Shown piece by piece: positions 34,197 to 42,173 of a DNA stretch of 64,000 nucleotides. The stretch covers positions 111,747-175,746 of the forward strand of contig JBGANQ010000008.1 in NCBI GenBank assembly GCA_044222245.1, in the 5' to 3' direction. The translations under genes and the position numbers were made by a program. The notes beneath the pieces are model-generated. The model saw only the letters and a list, made by a program, of their open reading frames with translations, searched no databases and was not told the DNA's origin. Positions within the stretch are counted from its first letter, which is position 1, and each line of letters begins with the position of its first letter. This DNA comes from CALFML01 sp044222245 (GTDB taxonomy: Bacteria > Myxococcota_A > Polyangia > Palsa-1104 > JAEUJZ01).

Positions 34197-36230
34197 ATGA
34201 TGGGCACATCTATTTTTAGCGCTTATACGAGCCTTGTTCCTGCGGGGAAAAATTCGGCTGCGGATTCGCGGCCCTGCCCCCCCCGCCGCCACGGCCGGCG
34301 GCGGCTCGGCCTCTTTTGCGGGCTGGCCGCTGGCGCCTTGCTCGGCGGCTGCAGCAGCAGCCCGACCGGACCGGGGCTGAAGCTGCAGGTGGCGGCGCTC
34401 GCCGGTGGCCAGAGCTGCCAGCGCGGCACCGCCGGCGTGCCGTTCACGCCGCTTTTGCGCGAAGGAACGCTGCGGCTGTCGGTGCTGCGCCGCGATCCGG
34501 AGGGGACCAAGCTGCAGTGCGACCTCACCGCGGCGGTGCCCAGCCAGAAGGCGAGCATCGACCTGGGGCCCGTCGATCGGGCGCGGGTGGACATCTTCGC
34601 CGAGTTCTTCGACCAGAGCGGCATGCGCGTCCTGTCCGGGGCGGCGATCGGCACAAGCGGCATCGGCAGCGATGGCGCGCCGCAGAACCTGCCGCTGTAC
34701 CCGGTCGGCCAGTGGAGCTGTCCGGCCGGGGTGATGACCGCCGGCCGCGCCTTTCACTCCGCGACCCTTCTGCCCACCGGCGAGGTGCTGCTGCTCGGCG
34801 GCATCGAGGCGGTGTCGGGCTACGGCGCCGACGTCTTCGGGGTGCTCGCCTCGGCCGAGCTCTTCGATCCGCGCAAAGGGACCTTCAGCGGCTTTATGAG
34901 CCCCGGGCTCACCCCGCGGGCGTTCCACCAGGCGGCGGTGCTCAGCGCCAGCGACACCGAGGTGCGCATCCTGGTCTATGGCGGTGTCACCGCCCCAAGC
35001 GCCGGGCTGCCGGTGCTGCTGGCGCCTAACAGCGCCTCGCCGATCCGCCTGGCACCGGCCGGCAGCGCCGCGCCCGGCGGCGCCGAGCTGCTGGTCTACA
35101 GCCTGGCCAGCCGCACCCTGACCAGCACCGTGGTGACGCCTAGCGGCACCCACGCCACGGCCTTTGCCGGCGGGGCCGGGCTGGTCGGCGGCGGCCTGCT
35201 GGTCGCCGGCGGCGCAAGCTTCGCCGCCAGCGGCGGCTTCAACCGCAACACGCCGACCGCCCTGGGAGCCAACGGCGAGTTTGCGCTGGGACCGCCGGCG
35301 GCGACCACCGCAACCCTCACCTTCGCGTCGACGCCGCAGCAGCCGCCGTGGCTGCTGGCCCCCTCGGTGACGCCGCTGTCGCCGACGACGGCGCTGGTGC
35401 TGGGGGCGCAGGTCCCGGCGATGGTCACCGATCCGATCAACATGCTGGCGCTGCCGGTGAGCGGCCTGCCCCAGGCGCTGACCCTGGCGAGCCCGATGGG
35501 CGTCCAGCTCATGGGCGCGCCGACCGTCTACCACACCGCCACGCGCCTGGGACCGCCGCTGACCACCGCCGCCGGGAGCGGCCCCGCCCAGCTCCTGGTC
35601 ACCGGCGGCTTCCTCATGACCGCCCAGCCGCCGCAGATCCCCGGCCAGCCGCCGACGCCGGATGTCGCGGTGCGGCTGTACACGGTGCCCGATCCGGCGG
35701 GCGCCCAGGGGCCGATCACCTATCAGGCGATTACCACCTACAGCCCGACCGCCATGTGCGGGGTCAGCGACGGCCACTACCGCCCGGCCGGCTTCGAGGC
35801 CGCCACCGCCACGCCCTCGGGCCAGCAGGTCCTGGTCACCGGTGGCACGCCGACCGTGCGCTACGGTGCCAGCCCGTGCGTCGACTGCGAGCCCACCGAT
35901 CAGGCGACCAGCAAGCTGCTGTGCGTGCTGAGCCAGGTCTCGCTATACAACGCCGCGTCCGGGACATTCACCGCCGGCCCCAAGCTCGGACTGGGCCGCA
36001 TGGGTCACCAGCAGACGCTGCTACGCGACGGGACGATCCTGCTCACCGGCGGCCTCATCCGCCCGGGCGGCGACGCCACTACGGCCACGGTCGAGGCGGA
36101 GGTCTGGAACCCGCGCACCGCCGATCCGGCGCAGCTCGATGCCGAGGACCCGGTAGTCCCAGTGCTCGACGCCGGGCAGAAGGCGCTGCGCCCGGGTCTG
36201 GGGCTGGCGAGTCCTTGTCCGACTCTATAG
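34197..36230 (+). CDS. Kelch-like beta-propeller lipoprotein
   Basis: ATG 34197 gives 677 residues. A basic N-region (PPRRHGRRR) and a hydrophobic segment end in the lipobox LLGGC, so it is an envelope lipoprotein. The rest carries kelch-type turns in which hydrophobic residues precede paired glycines: GEVLLLGGIEAV, VLVYGGVTA-like, GGLLVAGGASFA, QLLVTGGFLM, QVLVTGGTPT and GTILLTGGLI. Each is followed by a strand naming a plotted quantity, as in galactose oxidase-type propellers. Six or seven such motifs fit one closed propeller. No copper-site tyrosine/cysteine set is recognised, so enzyme activity is not claimed. It begins the long run of envelope protein genes reaching 49861. Confidence 0.8.
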   Translation: MMGTSIFSAYTSLVPAGKNSAADSRPCPPRRHGRRRLGLFCGLAAGALLGGCSSSPTGPGLKLQVAALAGGQSCQRGTAGVPFTPLLREGTLRLSVLRRDPEGTKLQCDLTAAVPSQKASIDLGPVDRARVDIFAEFFDQSGMRVLSGAAIGTSGIGSDGAPQNLPLYPVGQWSCPAGVMTAGRAFHSATLLPTGEVLLLGGIEAVSGYGADVFGVLASAELFDPRKGTFSGFMSPGLTPRAFHQAAVLSASDTEVRILVYGGVTAPSAGLPVLLAPNSASPIRLAPAGSAAPGGAELLVYSLASRTLTSTVVTPSGTHATAFAGGAGLVGGGLLVAGGASFAASGGFNRNTPTALGANGEFALGPPAATTATLTFASTPQQPPWLLAPSVTPLSPTTALVLGAQVPAMVTDPINMLALPVSGLPQALTLASPMGVQLMGAPTVYHTATRLGPPLTTAAGSGPAQLLVTGGFLMTAQPPQIPGQPPTPDVAVRLYTVPDPAGAQGPITYQAITTYSPTAMCGVSDGHYRPAGFEAATATPSGQQVLVTGGTPTVRYGASPCVDCEPTDQATSKLLCVLSQVSLYNAASGTFTAGPKLGLGRMGHQQTLLRDGTILLTGGLIRPGGDATTATVEAEVWNPRTADPAQLDAEDPVVPVLDAGQKALRPGLGLASPCPTL

Positions 36231-36330
36231 CTGAAGCGCCGCCGCCCCGCAGCAGACCGGCCCCTTGGGTTGGGCCCCTGGTCGGGGGCGCAGTCTAGAA
36301 CTCGGCCCCGGTTCATATACACTCCCGGCC

Positions 36331-37491
36331 ATGAAAGCGCGCAAAATGACTGGTCTTTTCGCGCCGGCGAGCGCGGCCGGGATCCTGGGTCTCGGCTTTT
36401 GTCTGGCTGGGGTCGCGCACGCGGCGACCCCCAAGGTCTGCGGCAACGACGCCATGCTGGGCAACTTCGACCCCGCCAGCTGTCCGGTGCTCCACGATGA
36501 CGGCGTGGCCCCCGACGAGGCAGCCGGCGACGGCATCTACAGCGTCGAGGTCAAGCTGAGCAGCAAGCCCCTGCTGGAGTACAAGCTCCTGCCGAGCGGC
36601 GCCTTCGACGGCACCCAGCTTGGCCAGCTCGGCACCTGCGATGTCCAGGGCATGCGCACCAACACCTTCGGTAACATCCAGGTCCCCGAGCCGGACACCA
36701 GCCGGCCGGTGCGCTTTTTCTACGACAGCCGGGCGCCGGCCGATGCGACCTACGCGGCGCCGCCGGGCAACCGCTCGGTCGGCGATGATCTGATGCTGCG
36801 CTCGCCCGCTGCGCGCTGCCCGCAGTGGCTGGCGGTGGGCGATTTCCAGAGCGTCCCCTTTGACCGCACGATCGGCACCGTCGAGCTGACCCTGCAGACC
36901 CCCGGGGTCCTGGTCGGTCGCCTGACCGCCGCCAAGGCCCTGGCGAGCGGCTGGCGCTGGCGGGTCGTGCAGGGCAGCCCCGGCCCGAGCGGCGCCCGGC
37001 AGTACGGTCCAAGCGGCTGGGCCGACGATCCCTGCGACGCCGACAACGTCCAGGTGGCGAGCGCGGTACGACCCGGCGACATCGTCTACTTCACCTGGAA
37101 CAGCGCCACCGGCCGCCTGCGCACCGTGGTCGTCGCGCCCGGCGCCGATCCCCCCGACGCCGGCGCCCACAGCGGGGTGCCGCTGTGCCCGCCCGTCGAC
37201 CCGGACCCGCCCGACCTGGGCGAGGCGGCCGACCTGGCCGCGCCGCTTATCGACCTCAGCAGCGGGCAGGCAGGCGACGCGGCCGGCGACGGCGGCCCGG
37301 GGCGCCCGCGGCCGGGCATCCACTGCGACTGCCAGCTCGCCGGCGGCGGCCGGCGCGGCGAGCGGCCGGCGCCCGCTCCGCTGGCGATCGGGCTTGGCCT
37401 CGCGGCAGCCTGCCTCTTTCGGCGCGCGCGGCGACCTGGTCTAAAAGGCGCGCTGCCGCCCCCGGGGAATTACCGGCGCGAAAGTGCATGA
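36331..37491 (+). CDS. Secreted protein with MYXO-CTERM-like sorting tail
   Basis: ATG 36331 gives 386 residues with a signal peptide ending GVAHAA (about residue 32). The mature part begins with a segment DDGVAPDEAAGDGIYSVEV, typical of exported beta-sandwich (starch-binding or choice-of-anchor-like) domains. A Pro/Asp/Gly-rich spacer follows. The C-terminus holds HCDCQLAGGG, then a hydrophobic helix PLAIGLGLAAACLF and an Arg cluster RRARR. Cys motif, helix and Arg cluster are the three parts of the MYXO-CTERM signal, by which myxobacterial proteins are processed and anchored to the surface. The tail continues 18 residues past the Arg cluster, longer than usual. A TATACA at 36316-36321 may be a -10 element close to the start. 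Confidence 0.75.
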   Translation: MKARKMTGLFAPASAAGILGLGFCLAGVAHAATPKVCGNDAMLGNFDPASCPVLHDDGVAPDEAAGDGIYSVEVKLSSKPLLEYKLLPSGAFDGTQLGQLGTCDVQGMRTNTFGNIQVPEPDTSRPVRFFYDSRAPADATYAAPPGNRSVGDDLMLRSPAARCPQWLAVGDFQSVPFDRTIGTVELTLQTPGVLVGRLTAAKALASGWRWRVVQGSPGPSGARQYGPSGWADDPCDADNVQVASAVRPGDIVYFTWNSATGRLRTVVVAPGADPPDAGAHSGVPLCPPVDPDPPDLGEAADLAAPLIDLSSGQAGDAAGDGGPGRPRPGIHCDCQLAGGGRRGERPAPAPLAIGLGLAAACLFRRARRPGLKGALPPPGNYRRESA

Positions 37492-37665
37492 CTTATTATC
37501 AGGTTGAGCGAGAATCGGAGCCGCTCCTGCTAGTGACGCCGCTGCCAGTGACGCCCCGGCTGGCACCGTTGTCGGGTACACTTTGTAATGGCGCGCTAAC
37601 TTTTGTAGTTATTGACCGGAATAGACAAGTCCCTTTACTGTCATAGGAGCGGAGGCAGCAGCCTG

Positions 37666-38985
37666 ATGGATTCGTCCCGATCTTGGTCCAGGTTTTCGTT
37701 ACTTAGCGGGCTCGTCGCCGCGGCCCTGGTCACTGGCAGCGCTACGGCCCACGCAGCCGATCCCCCGCCCCCGGTGGTCTTTGACGCCCGGCGGGCGCTG
37801 CCGCTGTTCCCCAGCCTGGGCTACCGCGACGGCTTCTTCCTCGAAAACAGCCTCATCGGCGACTTCGGTCTGCACCTCCGGGCGGTCGGCATCTACGGCC
37901 GCGACCCGCTCGGCAGCCAGGCCGACAACGGCACCAACGCCATCATCGGCAACCGGTTCACCCTGCACGCGGCGGCCATCGTGTCGCTGGCGCAGTGGGT
38001 CGAGCTGGGGCTGACGATCCCCTTTGTCCTTTACCAGGACAGCTCCGGCTTCAACCTCAACACCTCCGCGGTCGGCGATCTGCGGTTCATCGGCAAGTTC
38101 AACCTGCACCTGCCCAAGAACTGGCCGCAGCTCGCCCTGTCGGTGGGCCTGGGGTTTGAGACCGCCTCGGCGCTGTCGGGGCTCGGGGCCGGCGGCATCA
38201 GCGGCTACCCGCGCCTCATCATCGACATGCCGCGGATCCTGGACGGCCGCATCCAGATCGCCGCCAACGCTGGTGCCGTCATCGCCGGCATCACCCGGCC
38301 GTGCACCGCCGACGAGATCGCGGCGCAGGCGGCGGGCAACACCACCCCCGGCACTGGCATGATGATGCCCGGCATGACCGGCACCACCGAGTGCGAGACC
38401 CGCGCGCTCGGCCTCGGCGACCACTTCATCTATGGCGTCGGCGTCTCGGCCCTGCTCTCCCGCGATCAGAGCCTTTATGTAACCAGCGAGCTCATCGGCT
38501 CGGTCTCGCTCGGCACCGCCGAGGAGACCCGCACGCCGCTGTTCTGGGACATCGGCATCCGCCGCGCCCGCGCCAACGCCACGTTCTTCTCGGCGGCCTA
38601 CGGCCTCGGCCTGACCACCGGCAGCCCGAGCCACACGGTGCTCGTCTCGCTGGGCCTGGTGTGGGAGACCAAGCCGCCACCGCCGCCGGCGGCCAAGCCG
38701 GGCGCTGGGCCGACGCTGAAGCTCGACATCAACATCACCGGCCTGCCGCCCGGCTCGTCCGCCCAGGTCGGCGGCAAAGACATCAAGGTGCCGCCGGCGG
38801 CCAGCCCCGCCGCCGGCAGCGCGCCCAAGCCGGCCGCGCCCGCCGGAGCCGCTCCGGCGGCGCCGCCCGCGCCCAAGCCGGTCACCGGCACCATGGAGCT
38901 GGCCATCCCCGATGGCCTGATCCCCGCCGCGGCCGGCGGCTCGAGCGGCGGCGGCGGCGGCGGCGGACCCCCCAAGAAGAAGTAG
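37666..38985 (+). CDS. Outer-membrane beta-barrel protein with low-complexity C-terminal tail
   Basis: ATG 37666 with GGAGCGGAGG upstream gives 439 residues and a signal peptide ending ATAHAAD. Amphipathic strands with alternating hydrophobic residues run through about 30-350 (NSLIGDFGLHLRAVGIYG; AAIVSLAQWVELGLTIPFVLY; LYVTSELIGSVSLGT; VLVSLGLVWETK), as in transporter-type porins. In many myxobacterial relatives such a barrel is followed by an OmpA peptidoglycan-binding domain. Here the last 90 residues are instead Pro/Ala/Lys-rich, with a possible small beta unit (LKLDINITGLPPGSSAQVGG), a poly-Gly run and PPKKK. The role is probably a porin or envelope structural protein, and no substrate is inferred. 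Confidence 0.72.
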   Translation: MDSSRSWSRFSLLSGLVAAALVTGSATAHAADPPPPVVFDARRALPLFPSLGYRDGFFLENSLIGDFGLHLRAVGIYGRDPLGSQADNGTNAIIGNRFTLHAAAIVSLAQWVELGLTIPFVLYQDSSGFNLNTSAVGDLRFIGKFNLHLPKNWPQLALSVGLGFETASALSGLGAGGISGYPRLIIDMPRILDGRIQIAANAGAVIAGITRPCTADEIAAQAAGNTTPGTGMMMPGMTGTTECETRALGLGDHFIYGVGVSALLSRDQSLYVTSELIGSVSLGTAEETRTPLFWDIGIRRARANATFFSAAYGLGLTTGSPSHTVLVSLGLVWETKPPPPPAAKPGAGPTLKLDINITGLPPGSSAQVGGKDIKVPPAASPAAGSAPKPAAPAGAAPAAPPAPKPVTGTMELAIPDGLIPAAAGGSSGGGGGGGPPKKK

Positions 38986-39051
38986 GACTGCCGGGGACGC
39001 GCAGCGGCGCCCCCGGAGCCGACCCCACCAAGCTCTGGCACGCCCCGGCGC

Positions 39052-39213
<162 letters not shown>

Positions 39214-39404
39214 GCCCCTCGCACCGTGCACCTCGCACCGTACCTTGCCCGCGCGCCTCGCCAGCACCTCGTAGCGTGCCCTGCGCACCGCGCCTGCGCA
39301 CCGCCACTGCCAGTTATCAGTCGCTCACAAGCTGGTGCTGACGTCGCCACCGGCGGCACTGCGGCAGCTCTGGCGCGGCGCTGTTGTGGTAGCGTAGTGA
39401 GACG

Positions 39405-41114
39405 ATGCGTGGCTCTCAGCAGACTGGACGGCTCTTAGCGCATTGGTGGCGATCAGCTGGCGGGCTGGTCCACGGTGAGAGCGCCAAGCCGGCCCGCGCA
39501 GCGCGGCGCTGGGCCTGGCCGCTTGGATTTTTTGCCCTCGGCTGGGCGCTGGGCGGCAGCGGCCCGAGCTGCGTCGTCGCCGATCCCGACTACTGCGCCA
39601 CCAGCGCGCAGTGTCCCTATATCGACACCCCGGCCGGCAAGCGGCAGCAGGTCTGCAACACCGGCCAGCACATCTGCGTCAACGGCTCCTGCTACAGCGA
39701 TGACGACTGCCACGATTTCAACAGCCCGCGCTGCGACTCGGCGACCCTGACCTGCACCAGCTGCAACGTCGGCGACAACTCCTGCGTGCGCTTCCCCGAG
39801 CGCCGGCTGTGCATCCACGCCGCCGACGGGACGAGCGCCACGCTGTGCGGCGCCTGCCAGACCCACACCGACTGCCCCGCGACAGCGCCGGTCTGTGACG
39901 GCCAGAAGTGCCGCCCGTGCGCCGGCCACAGCGACTGCGAGGGCGAGCACATCTGCGATAACGGCGCCCCCTGCACCGACTCGCTGGTGTGCATCAAGGA
40001 GGGCGACCTGGCCGCCGAGCTGGTCGGCCGCTGCGCCCAGAACGGCGCCGGGGTGAGCGGCAGGGTCATCTACGTAGCCGACCCCGGCCTGTGCGCGGAT
40101 ACCAACCCCGGCAGCGAGCTCACCAAGGCGGTGTGCAGCCTGGACGCCGCGGTGGCGACGGCGACCACCCAGAGCCGGCGCTTCATTCGCCTGGTCGGCG
40201 CGACCTTCTCGGGCCTCAACGATGCGCTGAGCAGCGGGACCTATACCTTCATCGGCGCGCCGGCCAAGGCCTACACCAACCAGGCCACGATCGTCGGCAA
40301 CGGTCCGTTCTTCGCGGTCACCGGCAGCGCCGCGGTAACGCTGGACGGGCTCCATCTGGTCGCGCAGCGCGCCAACACCATGCTCATCCTGTGCTCGGGC
40401 TTCGGCAACATCCTGCCCAGCCTGACGCTGCGCAATAACTTCCTCAGCGGCTCGACGCCGCCGGACGCCGCCACCGCCAAGGTCGGCGCGGTGACCCTCA
40501 ACACCTGCAACACGCTGCTCGACGGCAACATCATCGGTGTCCAGAGCGACTCCGAGCTCAAGAACCCCCTTTTGACGGTGCACGGCACGGCGCTGGCCAT
40601 CAGCGACACCGCGGCCGGGCGCGGCGCTTCCTATCTGGTCCAAAACAACCTGATAGTCGGCAACGCCGGGTATGCGCTCAACCTGGTGGGCGTCAACACC
40701 GATGCCTCGCGGTTTGTGTTCCGCTTCAACACCATCGTCAACAACGGGCGCGCCACCGCCGCCACCGCCGGTGCCGTCGTCTGTCCGATCGCCAGCTCGA
40801 AGATCGAGTTCAGCCACTCGATCGTGGTGAACAACTCGAGCTTTGCCGGCGGCTCGCAGTTCCTGTTTCCCGAAAACTGCGGCCTCAAGGATCTGGTGGT
40901 CGGCCCGAGCGAGACCGGGACCGACCCCAAGTTCAAGCTGATGCCCGAGCTCGATCCGCAGTTCCACCTGGTGCGCGGCGCCGCCGACCTCGCCTGCTGC
41001 ATCGACAAGGTCACTCCCATCGGAGCCGAGACCCTGCCGAGCCTGGACATCAGCCTGAACCCACGGCCGCAAGGCGCCAGCTGGGACATCGGCGCCGCCG
41101 AGCTTATGCCCTAG
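39405..41114 (+). CDS. Secreted Cys-rich protein with a parallel beta-helix domain
   Basis: ATG 39405 gives 569 residues with an N-terminal hydrophobic segment (LGFFALGWALGGSGPSC) that would export it and may anchor it as a lipoprotein. Residues about 55-225 are a Cys-rich region with repeated spaced cysteines (CATSAQCPY, CVNGSCYSDDDCHD, CTSCNVGDNSC, CGACQTHTDC, CRPCAGHSDC), like the Cys-rich modules of other myxobacterial surface proteins. Residues about 250-569 have the repeated short strands and Asn ladders of a right-handed parallel beta-helix (LTLRNNFLSG, LLDGNIIGV, YLVQNNLIVGNAGYALNL, FRFNTIVNNG). They end with the usual closing DIGAAEL. Such helices bind or cleave polysaccharides, but no catalytic residues are assigned. 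Confidence 0.8.
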   Translation: MRGSQQTGRLLAHWWRSAGGLVHGESAKPARAARRWAWPLGFFALGWALGGSGPSCVVADPDYCATSAQCPYIDTPAGKRQQVCNTGQHICVNGSCYSDDDCHDFNSPRCDSATLTCTSCNVGDNSCVRFPERRLCIHAADGTSATLCGACQTHTDCPATAPVCDGQKCRPCAGHSDCEGEHICDNGAPCTDSLVCIKEGDLAAELVGRCAQNGAGVSGRVIYVADPGLCADTNPGSELTKAVCSLDAAVATATTQSRRFIRLVGATFSGLNDALSSGTYTFIGAPAKAYTNQATIVGNGPFFAVTGSAAVTLDGLHLVAQRANTMLILCSGFGNILPSLTLRNNFLSGSTPPDAATAKVGAVTLNTCNTLLDGNIIGVQSDSELKNPLLTVHGTALAISDTAAGRGASYLVQNNLIVGNAGYALNLVGVNTDASRFVFRFNTIVNNGRATAATAGAVVCPIASSKIEFSHSIVVNNSSFAGGSQFLFPENCGLKDLVVGPSETGTDPKFKLMPELDPQFHLVRGAADLACCIDKVTPIGAETLPSLDISLNPRPQGASWDIGAAELMP

Positions 41115-41122
41115 CGGCGGCC

Positions 41123-41188
41123 GGACCCAGAGCCCCTACAGAGCGGACCCAAGGCCCCTACAGAGCGGACCCAGAGCTCCTACAGAGC
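41123..41188. repeat. Three 22-bp tandem repeats after the beta-helix gene
   Basis: Units at 41123-41144, 41145-41166 and 41167-41188 share the form GGACCCAGAGCCCCTACAGA followed by GC, with two or fewer changes each. They lie between the convergent genes ending at 41114 and 41284. No hairpin is formed by a single unit. Confidence 0.92.
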
Positions 41189-41283
41189 GAGCGAAGAGGA
41201 ACGATCAGAGACGACGGGGGAAGGCAGGGGGAAGGTCGCGGAGGGCGGCTGCCAGCACCGAGCGGCAGCCGCGACCCAAGGCG

Positions 41284-41910
41284 CTACGGGGCTTCGATGA
41301 AGCTCGTGTCCGACGAGGTCGGGTGGGTCACCGAGATCGTGTGCGAGGCCTCGATGGCGCCGGTCTTCACATCGCTTAAGCGATAGTGAATGGTCAGCTT
41401 GTTCGAGCCCATGCTGAGGATGTGATAGACCAGCACCTTGTCGGCGTTGCGCTTCTTGGCCTCGTCGAGCATGCACAGGTCTTCACAGGACATGCCCGAG
41501 ACCGTGCTCTTGCCTTCGATGAGGGCGTCGATCTTCTTGTGCGTCTCCGGCTTGAGCTCGGTCGAGTAGTTGTGGCGGTGGGTCTCGATGACGCGCACCT
41601 TCTTGCCCTGGGTCAGGTAGTTGGAGATGACCTGGTAGGCGAGCCGGTCGCTGCTGCTCGGGCCACCGCCGCCGAACAGGCCGCCGAGCTTGACCTTGCC
41701 GCCGCCGCCGTTGCCGCAGGTGAGCGGCGACTGGCAGCCGCTGTCACACGAGCTGTCAGAGTTGCTGGTCACCCACACCTTGTCGGTGGGCGCCGCCTGC
41801 ATCTTGCCACTGAAGGTCTTGATCGACTCGGCGAGCATGTTGGTATGGAAGTGAGTGCAACCCGGCATGATGGCGGCCACGAGGAACAGAATGAAGGGGT
41901 ACAGTCGCAT
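41284..41910 (-). CDS. Lipoprotein of unknown function
   Basis: ATG 41910 directly follows AGGAGAACGC and gives 208 residues. The signal peptide ends in the lipobox IMPGC (about residue 18). A Cys/Gly-rich loop (SSCDSGCQSPLTCGNGGGG, then GGLFGGGG) is followed by a compact alpha/beta region (LAYQVISNYLTQGKKVRVIE; ADKVLVYHILSMGSNKLTIHYRLSDV). The latter resembles the small lipoproteins that assemble at the outer membrane (an LpoB/CsgG-like pattern), but this is only a suggestion. Two further cysteines occur in MSCEDLCML. The gene is divergent from the M36 peptidase gene. Confidence 0.72.
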   Translation of the reverse strand: MRLYPFILFLVAAIMPGCTHFHTNMLAESIKTFSGKMQAAPTDKVWVTSNSDSSCDSGCQSPLTCGNGGGGKVKLGGLFGGGGPSSSDRLAYQVISNYLTQGKKVRVIETHRHNYSTELKPETHKKIDALIEGKSTVSGMSCEDLCMLDEAKKRNADKVLVYHILSMGSNKLTIHYRLSDVKTGAIEASHTISVTHPTSSDTSFIEAP

Positions 41911-42006
41911 GCGTTCTCCTTGATTTGATGACATGTAGCGTCATGTATGATGGATGCGCAGCTCGGTACCATATGTAGAACTGCGATACAAGCCTTGTCT
42001 GTCTTT

Positions 42007-42030
42007 CAGCTGGCTGGGCAGCTGGCTGGG
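42007..42030. repeat. Two exact 12-bp tandem copies upstream of the M36 peptidase gene
   Basis: CAGCTGGCTGGG occurs twice in tandem at 42007-42018 and 42019-42030, in the 263-bp divergent spacer between the genes at 41910 and 42174. The unit contains CAGCTG, so a role as a repeated regulator site is possible but unsupported. Confidence 0.85.
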
Positions 42031-42173
42031 CAGCCGGTTTGTCAGCCGACCGGCTCCTGACCGCGGTCCTGACCGACCCATCTTTAAAAGGAAGGCGGGC
42101 CGCGCGCTTTGCCCGCGAAACCGCGGCAGATTGTTGATAGCCTGGGATCGCCATTTTGAGAGGCTAACTACTC

